Shown: one piece after another, positions 51,468 through 61,600 of the stretch
Layout of the letters: each line of letters opens with the position of its first letter
Position numbering within the stretch: the stretch's first letter is position 1
Origin: Marinobacterium_E sp035458585
GTDB lineage: Bacteria > Pseudomonadota > Gammaproteobacteria > Pseudomonadales > Balneatricaceae
DNA: 64,000 bases
NCBI GenBank assembly: GCA_035458585.1
Contig: DATHZN010000044.1
Span: 1 to 64,000 of the forward strand
Direction of reading: 5' to 3'
Position numbers and translations under genes: made by a program
The notes under the pieces: model-generated
What the model was told of the DNA's origin: nothing
Database searches by the model: none
What the model saw: the letters and a program-made list of their open reading frames with translations, nothing else

Positions 51468-52547
51468 TTGAACAATGAATTTATCGACCTGCTTAAAACG
51501 CTCATTCGCCACCCCAGTGTGGTCGGTGCCGAGCACTCCTTTTTTCGAGTGTTACAGCGCGAACTGGAGGAGCGTGGCGCGAAGGTAACCTGGTATGAGG
51601 GGCTGCTCGTGGCGCAAGGCAGCGATCCTTTAAGTTTGATGTACTCCGCTCACATTGATCGACATGGGCTTATCTGTACCGGCCCAAATGAGTTTCAGTA
51701 CTCGGCGTTTATTGCCGGCAACCGTACGGATCTTTTGAATAACTCGGTTTCTGAGGAGTTGATGTCCAAGGTTACCGAGCGGTTCAGTTCTGAGTCTGTC
51801 TTCGCTTATGAGCCTTGGTCCGGAGCCTACCGTGGCCAAGGGGCGATTAAAAGTGCCCATGTCTGTGAATACCGTAATAACCTGATCTTTGAGATCGACG
51901 GGCTTGAGAGCGTTGTCGCCGGTACGCCGGTCGCTTTCAAAGATAAGCTAAAACAGGAGAATGGGCGCATTAGCGGCCAGCTGGACAATGTGCTGTCGGC
52001 CGCCGTATTGGTGCATCTGTTCACCCTGGGGTTTCAAGGCACAGCTTTCTTTACGGCGCAGGAGGAGGCGGGCAAAAGCTGGCGTTACCTGCTGGAGTGG
52101 TTTCGACGCTTCGGTGGCTCAACCAACCGTCTGTTTGTGGTCGATACCAGTCCTTTTCCTGATGTGGAGGCTGCCAATCAGCAGCAGTTAGTGCTGCGCA
52201 CTAAAGATGCCAATGCTCGATTCAATTCTGAAGCGACCGCAATGGTGGAGCAGCTGTGCAGGCAGTTGGAGATCAGCTTTATTTACAAGGATAAGTACGT
52301 CGAGGAGATCAATGAGCGACTCCTGCGGCAGGGCGAAAAACCTAAGTCGATCGGGAGTACCGAACTCGGTCGTATTATTGCAAGTTCGAATGGACTGGTG
52401 GACGGCTCGACCATTCAAGTACCGACCACGGGGTACCACACACTTGAGGAGTCCGCGGCCTTCGAGTCAGTCGATGCCTTTATTGATTTGCTAGTCGCTC
52501 TATCTGAGCTAAGCCGAACCCGCCAGTCTCTCTGCGATCACCCCTGA
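51468..52547 (+). CDS. M42/M20-like co-catalytic metallopeptidase
   Basis: A 359-residue di-zinc peptidase. Likely metal residues are His in MYSAHIDRHGL near 55, Asp in GQLDNVLSAAVLVHLF near 168, Glu-Glu in FFTAQEEAGKSWRYLLEWF near 192, Asp in FVVDTSPFPDVEAANQ near 222, and a C-terminal His in TTGYHTLEESAAFES near 324. The pattern fits the aminopeptidase M42 clan, but length and inner loops differ from PepA/FrvX. The start is TTG with AAAGGAAG 7-8 nt upstream. It could be an aminopeptidase or a deacylase. Its tail overlaps the DUF533 gene by 10 bp. Confidence 0.82.
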   Translation: MNNEFIDLLKTLIRHPSVVGAEHSFFRVLQRELEERGAKVTWYEGLLVAQGSDPLSLMYSAHIDRHGLICTGPNEFQYSAFIAGNRTDLLNNSVSEELMSKVTERFSSESVFAYEPWSGAYRGQGAIKSAHVCEYRNNLIFEIDGLESVVAGTPVAFKDKLKQENGRISGQLDNVLSAAVLVHLFTLGFQGTAFFTAQEEAGKSWRYLLEWFRRFGGSTNRLFVVDTSPFPDVEAANQQQLVLRTKDANARFNSEATAMVEQLCRQLEISFIYKDKYVEEINERLLRQGEKPKSIGSTELGRIIASSNGLVDGSTIQVPTTGYHTLEESAAFESVDAFIDLLVALSELSRTRQSLCDHP

Positions 52548-53242
52548 TAGGCTTGGGCTTCAGATTCGAGCGCGTGTTTCAGATCGTCCGTCAGATGAAG
52601 GGCATCCGCTAGCCTGTCAAGGTAATGGCGTTCCTGTTGCGTATCGATATCGACGGCCAGCAGTGAGGCTGCATAGATCTCAAGTGCTTGCTCCTCAGAT
52701 TGAGCCAATTTTGCGATGGCTATAGGATCACTGGGCGCCTTAAGTTGGGTCACCAGATAGCGCTGCTCATCCTGCCCAATCTGTAAGGATCTAATCTGCT
52801 CTTCGATTGTCGTGCGCTCGTCGGTGTCTATATGCCCATCCGCTTTAGCCGCACTGATCATAGCGCGTATCAAGACAAGCCTCATATCCTCATCTGGGTT
52901 TTCAGGCTCGGTGTTGAGGTCAAAAATGGTGCCGGTTGGTGGGTTTGGCAGTGTAGGGGGCTGACTCGTCATTGTCCTTGGTGAGCTTTTGGCACTGACC
53001 TGCTGTCGATCTTTCCACACTTTATACGCTAGTCCGCCAGCGGCGAGTACACCGCCGTAGGCGAGTGTCTTACCGGCGAGCTTACGCGCCTTCTTACTAC
53101 TCATTAGCATCGTAGCGAGACCACCCGCGGCAGCTCCGCCGACCATACCTTGACCGAAAGTCCGATCATCGCTTCCGAGCACCCGTTTTAGTCCTGCGTT
53201 ACCAGAACCCATAAAACTGTTCAGTATTGAATTGACATCCAT
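52538..53242 (-). CDS. DUF533 (YebE-like) inner-membrane protein with TerB-like domain
   Basis: A 234-residue protein. A glycine-rich N-terminal part carries a hydrophobic helix, about 62-78 (ALAYGGVLAAGGLAYKV). The C-terminal acidic helical domain from about 115 (RLVLIRAMISAAKADGHIDTDERTTIEEQI) is the TerB-like part of DUF533, as in E. coli YebE. Function is unknown; yebE is often stress-induced. It overlaps the convergent peptidase gene by 10 bp. Confidence 0.85.
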   Translation of the reverse strand: MDVNSILNSFMGSGNAGLKRVLGSDDRTFGQGMVGGAAAGGLATMLMSSKKARKLAGKTLAYGGVLAAGGLAYKVWKDRQQVSAKSSPRTMTSQPPTLPNPPTGTIFDLNTEPENPDEDMRLVLIRAMISAAKADGHIDTDERTTIEEQIRSLQIGQDEQRYLVTQLKAPSDPIAIAKLAQSEEQALEIYAASLLAVDIDTQQERHYLDRLADALHLTDDLKHALESEAQAYQG

Positions 53243-53358
53243 CGGCCTTCCTCACTCTGTTTAAAGCGGATAGGGTCAGAGTGCAGCCTTAAGTAGGTTG
53301 CTGCAACTGGATTTACATTACTTTACGAACGGCAAAGGTAGGGTGTTTTGGCCAGGGT

Positions 53359-55029
53359 TCAGCTCTTGGATATTTTGGCGTGCCGACTTAGCCGATCATT
53401 AACCACTCGGCGTAACTCATCCATACTGAAGGGTTTGCCGAGTAGTTCGTCGGCCCCTAAGCTCAAATACCGTGTTCGGTCATCAGGCGTTGCGTTCGCT
53501 GTCATCGCGACCACAGGGATCTGCGTCCCATAATGGGCTCTAATTTTGCGGATACTCTCCTCACCACCCATACCTGGCATTTGGATATCCATCAGGATCA
53601 AATCGACAGACTCAATGCTACCCTCGAGCATTTCGATTGCCTGTTCGCCATTTTCAGCGAGCAGACAACAACCGTTGAGATTAGTGATCATCTTGGTACC
53701 TATCTCACGGTTGGTAACCGAGTCATCAACAAAGAGGATTTTGAGACCCGTTAGATCACCTGACAGATATCCGGTGGCAGTCGTTCCTGCATTGACAATG
53801 GCGCTGGGGAAAGTGAAATTCAACCTGACTTTCGTGCCTTTACCAGGCGTGCTGGCGAACACCAAAGCACCGTCCATTAGGTGAGTTAACTGCTGCACAA
53901 TCGAGAGACCAAGACCTGTCCCCTCCTGAGATCTGGACTGTTCAACGTTAATCCGAGTGTAGGGCGTGAAGAGTCGCTCCTGTTCGAGTTTGTCTATCCC
54001 AATACCTGTGTCGGTGACAGCAAGTGAGATGTTGTGGCTTCCAAGCCCGGCGGCGCTGTGGTCAAACTCGAGCTTTACACTTCCGGCCTGAGTGTACTTA
54101 ACAGCATTGCTGAGTAGGTTAATTAGAATCTGCTTTAGCCGCAGTGTGTCGCATTGAGCTATGCAGGGCCTGTTCGACAAATGGCTAACCAAACTCAAAC
54201 CTTTCGCCTCTGCAAGAGGTCGGATCAAATCGACTACGCTCTGACACAGGTCGTTAATATCGCAGTCGTACGGGTGTAGCGTAAACGCCCCAGTCTCTAG
54301 CTTACTGTAATCGAGAATGTCGTTAACGACCGCCTTCAGATGCTCAGCGGAAGCACCAGCGTTTGTGAGCAGATGCCGGATCTCTTCCGGAATTGCCGAG
54401 TCGGCTAGTGCCAGATCCAGATAACCTAAAAGTCCATGCAGCGGAGTCCGAATCTCATGGCTCATATTCGCCACGAAACGGCTTCTGGTCTCAGCGACCT
54501 GCTTCAGTTGTAGATTAGCATCGACCTCTGTTGAGATATCGGTAAAGGTTAGAAGGTAAGATTTGCCTGAAGAGTCGTCGACCTGAGTAATGTTCACCTT
54601 TACCGGTCTGAGTTCCCGGGTGTTGGGCAGTACTATCGATAGATCACCCTCGAGGACGTTACTGGTCGCTTTCCCTTTCGAATGAAGATGCTGGAACAGC
54701 GTATTGATCGGTGTCAGGAAGGCTGCGATCGGCTTATCAAACAGCATTTGATCAGGTCGCTGCAACGTTTGGCAAAAGAGCTGATTCCATTGTAAGAGTT
54801 GCCCTCTGCCGTTGATGACGCAGTAGGGTACGGGGAGGGCATGAAAAAGACTGGCTAGGCGTTGCTCGGCAATTTCCTGACTGATTAGAGCCGCTTGTAG
54901 TTCATCGTTTTGTGCCAGCAACTCCTCTTTGTGTACGAGAAGCTCCTGATACATGGTCAACACCTGTTGGGGTGTCCACTCTCCTTCCAAATGCGGAAGT
55001 TTTGCGCTTGGTGGTTTGGTTGTGCTCAT
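53359..55029 (-). CDS. Hybrid sensor histidine kinase with PAS and receiver domains
   Basis: A 556-residue cytosolic hybrid kinase. It has an N-terminal coiled coil (about 22-60, VLTMYQELLVHKEELLAQNDELQ), a PAS domain near 61-175, then the HisKA phospho-site FVANMSHEIRTPLHGLLGYL near 190. The HATPase domain has NLLSNAVKYTQ and DTGIGIDKLEQERLF, with GTGLGLSIVQQL near 370. A C-terminal receiver carries VDDSVTN and the phospho-Asp in LILMDIQMPGMGG near 482. No transmembrane helix is seen, so it senses a cytosolic signal. No cognate regulator is adjacent. Confidence 0.92.
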   Translation of the reverse strand: MSTTKPPSAKLPHLEGEWTPQQVLTMYQELLVHKEELLAQNDELQAALISQEIAEQRLASLFHALPVPYCVINGRGQLLQWNQLFCQTLQRPDQMLFDKPIAAFLTPINTLFQHLHSKGKATSNVLEGDLSIVLPNTRELRPVKVNITQVDDSSGKSYLLTFTDISTEVDANLQLKQVAETRSRFVANMSHEIRTPLHGLLGYLDLALADSAIPEEIRHLLTNAGASAEHLKAVVNDILDYSKLETGAFTLHPYDCDINDLCQSVVDLIRPLAEAKGLSLVSHLSNRPCIAQCDTLRLKQILINLLSNAVKYTQAGSVKLEFDHSAAGLGSHNISLAVTDTGIGIDKLEQERLFTPYTRINVEQSRSQEGTGLGLSIVQQLTHLMDGALVFASTPGKGTKVRLNFTFPSAIVNAGTTATGYLSGDLTGLKILFVDDSVTNREIGTKMITNLNGCCLLAENGEQAIEMLEGSIESVDLILMDIQMPGMGGEESIRKIRAHYGTQIPVVAMTANATPDDRTRYLSLGADELLGKPFSMDELRRVVNDRLSRHAKISKS

Positions 55030-55301
55030 TTCCGCTTTGAAGACTTATTTTTCGCTTATTAATAGAAGCGTATAGACAGGGATTAGAGAACCGTCAAATG
55101 GCGAATATTCATATGAAAAATCCAGTCTCAATTCGGAGGCATAAGCTGATAGCCCTAGAGACATCTAGTAATACCATGATGTCTGAAAACCTTAATTACT
55201 TTGTGGTTTACGACTTAAATTCTGTATACAAACTTATTTAATGAAGCAGAGAGGGCTATCCTTTACAAAAGACTTCTGCTGTTTTGTCACTAAGAGAAAA
55301 T

Positions 55302-55757
55302 TCAATTTCCAATTCGCCACTTTGCCAAGATACGGTCAAGCTGATTTGCGAACTGCTGGCGATCTGTCTGGTTATATGCCGGTTGACCGCCACTTTGAAT
55401 GCCGCTGGATCGCAGCGTTTCCATGAAATCGCGGATATTGAGGCGGGCTTTGATATTCTCTGCGGTATAGCGTTCACCCCTCGGAGTGATCACAAGGGCA
55501 CCTTTGTCGAGTACCTCGCTGGCGAGGGGTATGTCTGAACTAATGAGCAGGTCGCCAGCTTCAATACGGCTTACAATCTCATTATCGGCAACGTCAAATC
55601 CCTTTTCGACCTGTAACATTTTCACATACGCGGACTGCGGCACGCTCAGACGCTGGTTAGCCACCAGCGTTACCTCGACTTTCTGGCGTTCGGCTGCACG
55701 AAACAGAATCTCTTTAACCGGCACGGGGCAAGCGTCGGCATCGACCCAAATTTTCAT
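55302..55757 (-). CDS. YaiI/YqxD-family (DUF188) protein
   Basis: A 151-residue DUF188 protein, PIN-like in fold. MKIWVDADACPVPVKEILFRAAERQKV at the N-terminus, VSRIEAGDLLISSDIPLASEVLDKGALVITPRGERYTAENI in the middle and GGQPAYNQTDRQQFANQLDRIL at the end match E. coli YaiI. Acidic residues in DADAC and SSDIPLA could bind a metal, but no activity is established. It stands alone between the hybrid kinase and icd. Confidence 0.93.
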   Translation of the reverse strand: MKIWVDADACPVPVKEILFRAAERQKVEVTLVANQRLSVPQSAYVKMLQVEKGFDVADNEIVSRIEAGDLLISSDIPLASEVLDKGALVITPRGERYTAENIKARLNIRDFMETLRSSGIQSGGQPAYNQTDRQQFANQLDRILAKWRIGN

Positions 55758-55823
55758 CTGATTAGATTCCTTATTCTGAGGTCTGACATACTAGGATATG
55801 AACCTGTTTCTATATCCTAAACG

Positions 55824-55854
55824 AAAAAGACCGCGGATTGCCGCGGTCTTTTTT
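55824..55854. terminator. Bidirectional intrinsic terminator
   Basis: AAAGACCGCGG pairs with CCGCGGTCTTT around the loop ATTG (55837-55840), with A- and T-runs on both sides. It ends icd on the minus strand and would also stop plus-strand transcription. Confidence 0.9.
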
Positions 55855-55868
55855 GCGTTGATGGTGGC

Positions 55869-58091
55869 TTAAGCGTCGATTACAGCGTTGAGTGTCGCAC
55901 TTGGACGCATTATCCGAGCGACGATGTCCAGCGGTGGATGATAGTAACCCTGAAGGTCCGCAGATGCACCCTGTACAGACGCCAGCTCGGTCAGGATCTG
56001 CTCCTCTTTCTCAACCAGTGTTTGCGCTATAGGAGCAAACTCTTCTGCCAGTTCGGCATCCTCCGTCTGCGTAGCCAGCTCTTGCGCCCAGTACATAGCC
56101 AGGTAGAAGTGGCTACCACGGTTGTCTAATTCGCCGGTGCGACGCGATGGCGATTTGCCTTTATCCAGCAGAGTGCCTGTTGCTTTGTCTAGTGCAGCGG
56201 CAACCACCTTAGCGCGAGGATTATTCTCTTTAATGCCGGTCTCCTCCAGAGAGACGGCAATAGCTAGAAATTCGCCCAGCGAGTCCCAACGTAGATGATT
56301 CTCTTCCTGTACCTGCTGGACATGCTTAGGCGCTGATCCGCCAGCACCCGTCTCGTACATACCACCACCGGCTAGCATTGGCACTATCGAGAGCATCTTC
56401 GCTGAAGTGCCAAGCTCCATGATTGGGAATAGGTCGGTCAGGTAGTCGCGTAGAACGTTTCCAGTGACCGAGATGGTGTCCATTCCGCGGCGCAAGCGCT
56501 CACAGGTGGTACGCATCGCACGGACGTAGGACATGATGCGCAAGTCCAGGCCTTCAGTATCATGCTCCTGTAGGTAGAACTCTACTTTCTTACGCAGTTC
56601 ACGGTCGTGAGCGCGCTCTGCATCGAGCCAGAATATCGCAGGGGTTTCGGATTGACGGGCACGCGTTACTGCGAGTTTAACCCAGTCACGAATTGCAGCG
56701 TCTTTGGTCTGACAGGCACGCCAGATGTCGCCCTGCTCAACTTTGTGACCCATAAGTACAGTACCGTCTTCGGTGACAATACGCATGATGCCATCTTCTT
56801 TCATCTCGAACGTCTTGTCGTGTGAACCGTACTCTTCGGCTTTCATCGCCATCAGACCTACGTTGGGGACAGTACCCATTGTTGTCGGATCGAACGCACC
56901 ATGGGTTTTACAGAAGTTGATCATCTCCTGGTATATGCGTGCATAGGTCGACTCAGGCATTACAGCCTTGGTGTCCTTCGGCTTGCCGTCTGGTCCCCAC
57001 ATGTGCCCGGAGTTACGAATCATAGCAGGCATAGAGGCGTCAACGATTACGTCTGAAGGTACGTGCAGGTTGGTGATCCCTTTGACCGAGTCAACCATCG
57101 CCATCTCAGGACGGTGACGGGCTGCTTCATGAATATCGTTGAGAATCTCTTCCCGTACAGAGTTTGGCAGCTCTGCGATCTTCTCATAGACAGAGTTTAG
57201 GCCATTGTTTGGATTGACCCCCAGCTCTTTAAATTTATCACCCCATTTCTCCCATACTTCTCTGTAGAAGACGGTTACAGCGTGTCCGAACACGATGGGG
57301 TGAGACACTTTCATCATGGTCGCCTTCACATGCAGCGACCACATAACGCCTGTCTCTTTACAATCCTGTAGCGTCTCTTCGAAGAAGGTGCGTAGCGCTT
57401 TGGCGCTCATGAACATGCCGTCCAGTACTTCGCCTTTCTGCAACGCGAGTTCTTTGAGAACGCTGATGTTGCCATCGGCACAAATGAACTCGATACGCAC
57501 TTTGGTATCCTCGTCCATCGTAACGGACTGCTCACTGGAGAAGAAGTCACCACCGCTCATGTAGTCTGCATGGGTACGCGACGCTTTGCTCCATGGCCCC
57601 ATTGAGTGCGGGTGCTTGCGGGCGAAGGCTTTAACGGCAGCAGGGGCGCGGCGGTCAGAGTTACCTTGACGCAGTACCGGGTTAACAGCAGAGCCAAGAA
57701 TTTTTGAGTAGCGCTCTTTAATCTCAACCTCTTTATCGTTGCGAGGCTCATCGGGAAAGTCCGGTACATGGTAACCCTGACTCTGAAGCTCTTTGATTGC
57801 ACCCTTGAGCTGAGGAACCGATGCTGAGATGTTAGGCAGCTTGATAATATTTGCATGTGGGTCAGCGGTCAGCTCACCAAGTGCTGCCAGGCCGTCTTCT
57901 ACTTTTTGCTGGTCGTTAAGGTACTCTGGGAAGGCAGACAGAATGCGGCCAGCCAGAGAGATATCGCACAGCTCAACTTCGATATTAGAGCTTTTGGTAA
58001 ACTTGCGTACGATTGGAAGTAGTGATGATGTAGCGAGGGCTGGTGCTTCGTCTGTCAGTGTGTAGACGATTTTGCTTGGTTTCTTGGCCAT
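55869..58091 (-). CDS. icd: Isocitrate dehydrogenase, NADP-dependent, monomeric type
   Basis: Oxidises isocitrate to 2-oxoglutarate with NADP+. It has 740 residues from the ATG at 58091 (GGGG 6 nt upstream), the length of the monomeric IDH-II class. Blocks include KIVYTLTDEAPALATSSLLP, RQGNSDRRAPAAVKAFARKHPHSMGPWSK near 145, LHVKATMMKVSHPIVFGHAV near 253, and MPAMIRNSGHMWG. DLFPIMELGTSAKMLSIVPMLAGGGMYETGAGGSAPKHV follows near 563. No dimeric icd is in the window. About 500 bp upstream separate it from metH, containing the paired structured repeats. Confidence 0.96.
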   Translation of the reverse strand: MAKKPSKIVYTLTDEAPALATSSLLPIVRKFTKSSNIEVELCDISLAGRILSAFPEYLNDQQKVEDGLAALGELTADPHANIIKLPNISASVPQLKGAIKELQSQGYHVPDFPDEPRNDKEVEIKERYSKILGSAVNPVLRQGNSDRRAPAAVKAFARKHPHSMGPWSKASRTHADYMSGGDFFSSEQSVTMDEDTKVRIEFICADGNISVLKELALQKGEVLDGMFMSAKALRTFFEETLQDCKETGVMWSLHVKATMMKVSHPIVFGHAVTVFYREVWEKWGDKFKELGVNPNNGLNSVYEKIAELPNSVREEILNDIHEAARHRPEMAMVDSVKGITNLHVPSDVIVDASMPAMIRNSGHMWGPDGKPKDTKAVMPESTYARIYQEMINFCKTHGAFDPTTMGTVPNVGLMAMKAEEYGSHDKTFEMKEDGIMRIVTEDGTVLMGHKVEQGDIWRACQTKDAAIRDWVKLAVTRARQSETPAIFWLDAERAHDRELRKKVEFYLQEHDTEGLDLRIMSYVRAMRTTCERLRRGMDTISVTGNVLRDYLTDLFPIMELGTSAKMLSIVPMLAGGGMYETGAGGSAPKHVQQVQEENHLRWDSLGEFLAIAVSLEETGIKENNPRAKVVAAALDKATGTLLDKGKSPSRRTGELDNRGSHFYLAMYWAQELATQTEDAELAEEFAPIAQTLVEKEEQILTELASVQGASADLQGYYHPPLDIVARIMRPSATLNAVIDA

Positions 58092-58302
58092 TCTGATCCC
58101 CAAAAAGTGGCGGGAAGGGAGCCTTCAGCGAGTGGTTTTTGACCTCAGGCTTATCTCCAACCTTCCGCAGTGAAAATTTCGCACGCGAGATTATACCGAT
58201 GGGGTGGGGCTTTGGATATAACAGAGCGGGCATATCCTGCCAATAGGTAATATTGCTATAAGTCTTAAGCTTATGCTCTTAGTGCATATTGAGTGAGTGG
58301 AG

Positions 58303-58413
58303 AGCAGCCATCCCTATTGCCCTCTGTAAACACGCTACAAGCCGTCCGTGGCCGCTCGGTGTTTTGCATCCGTGCAAAACAACGGTTTACAGGGGGCAAT
58401 AGGGATGACTGCT
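58303..58413 (+). repeat. Structured intergenic repeat, copy 1
   Basis: Two 29-nt arms (58303-58331 and 58385-58413) are inverse complements at 27 of 29 positions. They enclose a 53-nt core that holds the hairpin GTTTTGCATCCGTGCAAAAC (58361-58380) and a small GCC/GGC hairpin. The core is shared with copy 2 in the opposite orientation, but the outer arms are unrelated in sequence. It is probably a member of a dispersed palindromic (MITE or REP-like) family. Confidence 0.75.
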
Positions 58414-58485
58414 GGGCCGACGGTCTCTAAAGGCACAGGACTGAATTGTTTGGAGTAGCTGGCAATCTTTGACGAGAGTGGGGTG

Positions 58486-58580
58486 CCGTTACTACCCCTT
58501 CAAGACCGTTATTTTACAAGGATGTAAAATACCGAGCGCCTATGGAAGGCTTGCAGCGTGTCTTGAAGGGGTAGTAACGG
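58486..58580 (-). repeat. Structured intergenic repeat, copy 2 (opposite orientation)
   Basis: Two perfect 21-nt arms (58486-58506 and 58560-58580) enclose a 53-nt core. The reverse complement of this core matches copy 1 at about 43 of 53 positions. Changes within its inner hairpin (58511-58530, stem ATTTTAC/GTAAAAT) keep base pairing. It begins 26 bp after the metH stop, so in metH mRNA it would form a long hairpin that may terminate or protect the transcript. Confidence 0.75.
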
Positions 58581-58605
58581 TGCTCCGCTCATATCCACGA
58601 ACCGA

Positions 58606-61600
58606 TTAGAGCGACTCAGGCTCGTAGCCCAGGTTTGGTGCCAGCCAGCGCTCGGCTTCAGACATAGCCATACCTTTACGCTTGGCGTAGTCCTCTACCT
58701 GATCTTCACCGATTTTCGCTACGCCAAAGTACTTCGCTTGCGGGTGGCTAAAGTACCAGCCTGAGACAGCTGCGGTTGGCAACATGGCAAAGCTCTCGGT
58801 TAGCGTCATGCCGATGTTGTTCTCGACCTCCAACAGATCCCAGAGCAGACCTTTTTCAGTGTGGTCCGGGCAGGCTGGGTAACCTGGCGCAGGGCGTATG
58901 CCCTGATACTCCTCGCGAATCAGTGCTTCGTTATCCAGACCTTCGTTAACACCGTAACCCCAGTGCTCACGGCGGACATCGGCATGCATCTTCTCTGCCA
59001 GCGCTTCAGCCAGTCGATCTGCCAGTGCCTTAACCATGATCGAGTTGTAGTCATCGTGGTCCTTCTCGTACTCCGCCACCAGTTCGTCTACACCTATCCC
59101 AGCTGTGACTGCGAATGCACCGCAGTAGTCGGCTATGCCAGTCTCTTTGGGCGCAACATAATCGCTCAGACAGTGGTTGAACTTGCCCTCAATTTTCTGC
59201 GTCTGCTGGCGCAGGTGGTGCACTGTTGTCAGTACCTCAGTGCGCGACTCGTCGGTGTAGAGTTCGATATCATCACCCACAGAGTTGGCAGGAACCAGGC
59301 CGATTACGGCGCGAGCCTGAAGTCGTTTGTTGTCGACGATATCTTTAAGCATGGCTTTAGCGTCTATGTAGAGCTTGCGCGCCTGCTCACCGACTACCTC
59401 ATCATCGAGGATCCGCGGGAAACGTCCTGCTAGCTCCCATGACTGGAAAAAGGGTGTCCAGTCGATGTACGCCAACAGGGAGTCTAGTGGAATATCATCA
59501 AAAACCTGCACACCGAGTCGATTCGGTATGGGCGCCTTGTATCCCTCCCAGTTAATCGGCTCTGCATTCGCGCGTGCCGCCTCAATCGCAACCCGGCGTT
59601 GTTCGCTCTGGCGTGCTTTATGGCGTTGACGTACAGCTTCATACTCAGTGCGCGTCTCGGTTACAAAGGCCTCGTGCCGCTCTTTTGAGAGTAGGGCTGA
59701 GGCGACACCGACTGAACGAGAAGCGTTGGTCACGTGAACGACCAAGTTGTTCTGGTAGGCAGGCTCGATTTTAACGGCGGTGTGTGCTTTGGAAGTAGTC
59801 GCTCCGCCGATCATCAGCGGTATGGTAAATCCCTGGCGCTGCATCTCTTTCGCGACATGGACCATCTCATCCAGAGAGGGTGTAATCAGACCCGACAAAC
59901 CAATAATGTCGGCGTTCTGCTCACGTGCCGTGCGCAGAATAGTCTCTGCTGGCACCATTACCCCGAGGTCAATAATCTCAAAGTTGTTACACTGCAAGAC
60001 CACACCGACGATATTCTTACCGATATCGTGCACGTCACCCTTTACCGTCGCCATAATAACCTTGCCGGCAGAACTGCTCTCATTGCCCTCTTTTTCCGCT
60101 TCAATAAATGGCATCAGGTAGGCAACCGCTTTCTTCATGACGCGCGCCGATTTGACGACCTGGGGCAAAAACATCTTACCCTCGCCAAACAGATCGCCCA
60201 CGATACCCATGCCGGCCATTAGTGGGCCTTCGATGACCTGTAGAGGACGATCAAACTGATGACGACACTCCTCTACATCTTCATCGATGTGATCCGCAAT
60301 ACCTTTAACCAGCGCATGCGACAGACGTTCGTTGACTGGCAGTTCACGCCAGGCAGCATCCTGCTTAGCCGTCTCTGCACTGCCGTCACCACGATACTTC
60401 TCAGCCAGCTCAAGCATACGCTCGGTACCGTCGGGTCGGCGATTGAGGACGATATCCTCGACGTGTTCGCGCAACTCATCGGGCAGATCGTCATAGATGG
60501 CCAGCTGTCCGGCGTTGACGATGCCCATATCCATCCCTTCGCGAATGGCATGGTAGAGAAAGACGCAGTGAATCGCTTCGCGCACTTTGTCGTTACCGCG
60601 GAACGAGAAGGAGACATTAGATACACCGCCTGACACCTTTGCGTGTGGCAGGTTTTTCTTGATCCAGCCGGTAGCGCGGATGAAGTCTACGGCGTAGTTG
60701 TCATGCTCCTCAATACCGGTTGCGATGGCAAAGATGTTAGGGTCGAAAATAATGTCTTCGGGTGGGAATCCCACTTTATCAACCAGCACACGGTAGGAGC
60801 GCTCGCAGATCTCAATCTTGCGCTCGTAAGTGTCCGCCTGCCCAGTCTCATCGAAAGCCATTACGACAACGGCCGCTCCGTAGCGGCGCAGAAGACGTGC
60901 TTGCTCAACAAACCTCTCTTCGCCCTCTTTGAGACTGATGGAGTTGACGATGCCCTTGCCCTGAATACGCTTGAGGCCCTCTTCAAGAATCTCCCATTTG
61001 GAGGAGTCGAGCATAATCGGTACACGGGAGATATCGGGCTCGGAGGCGATTAGGTTGAGGAAACGGATCATCGCCGCCTCAGCGTCGAGCATCCCCTCAT
61101 CCATATTGATATCGATAATCTGTGCACCACTCTCTACCTGCTGGCGAGCAACCTCAAGTGCGGTCTCGTAGTCCCCCTCTTTAATCAGGCGACGAAAACG
61201 TGCTGAGCCGGTGACGTTGGTGCGTTCACCTACGTTAACAAACAGTGTGTCGGCACCGATCGTGCAGGGTTCAAGTCCTGCAAGCCTTGCGGCCACACTG
61301 ATCTCAGGTAACGCACGCGGTGGGTGTTTGATGATCCCTTCGCGGATCACGCGGATATGCTCGGGTGTGGTACCACAACAGCCACCGACGACGTTGACAA
61401 AACCCGACTCAACCCACTCAGCTATCTCATCGCGCATCTCCTGTGCAGTCTCATCATACTCGCCAAAAGCGTTGGGTAAGCCTGCATTGGGATGGACTGA
61501 AACATAGGTCTGAGAGATGCGCGACAGCTCTTCGACATACTGGCGCAGCTCTTTTGGTCCAAGCGCACAGTTAAGACCAATGGTGAGCGGGCGAGCGTGG

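Larger units (their letters stand above)
58092..58605. other. Gap between icd and metH with two structured repeats
   Basis: A 514-bp gene-free stretch between two minus-strand genes: metH ends at 58606 and icd starts at 58091. The icd promoter should lie in about 58100-58290. The rest is taken up by two long inverted repeats, listed separately, that share a core. No coding frame is credible. Confidence 0.7.

Noticed and set aside
58303..58580. Reading the paired repeats as a CRISPR or as simple metH and icd terminators
   Set aside because: They are long palindromes with a shared internal core in opposite orientation, not direct repeats, and no T-run follows the stems.
58861..59433. 190-codon plus-strand open frame inside metH
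   Set aside because: It lies antisense to the MetH activation domain. Several similar long frames (60259, 60643, 61597) cover the same gene and share its codon bias in mirror image.
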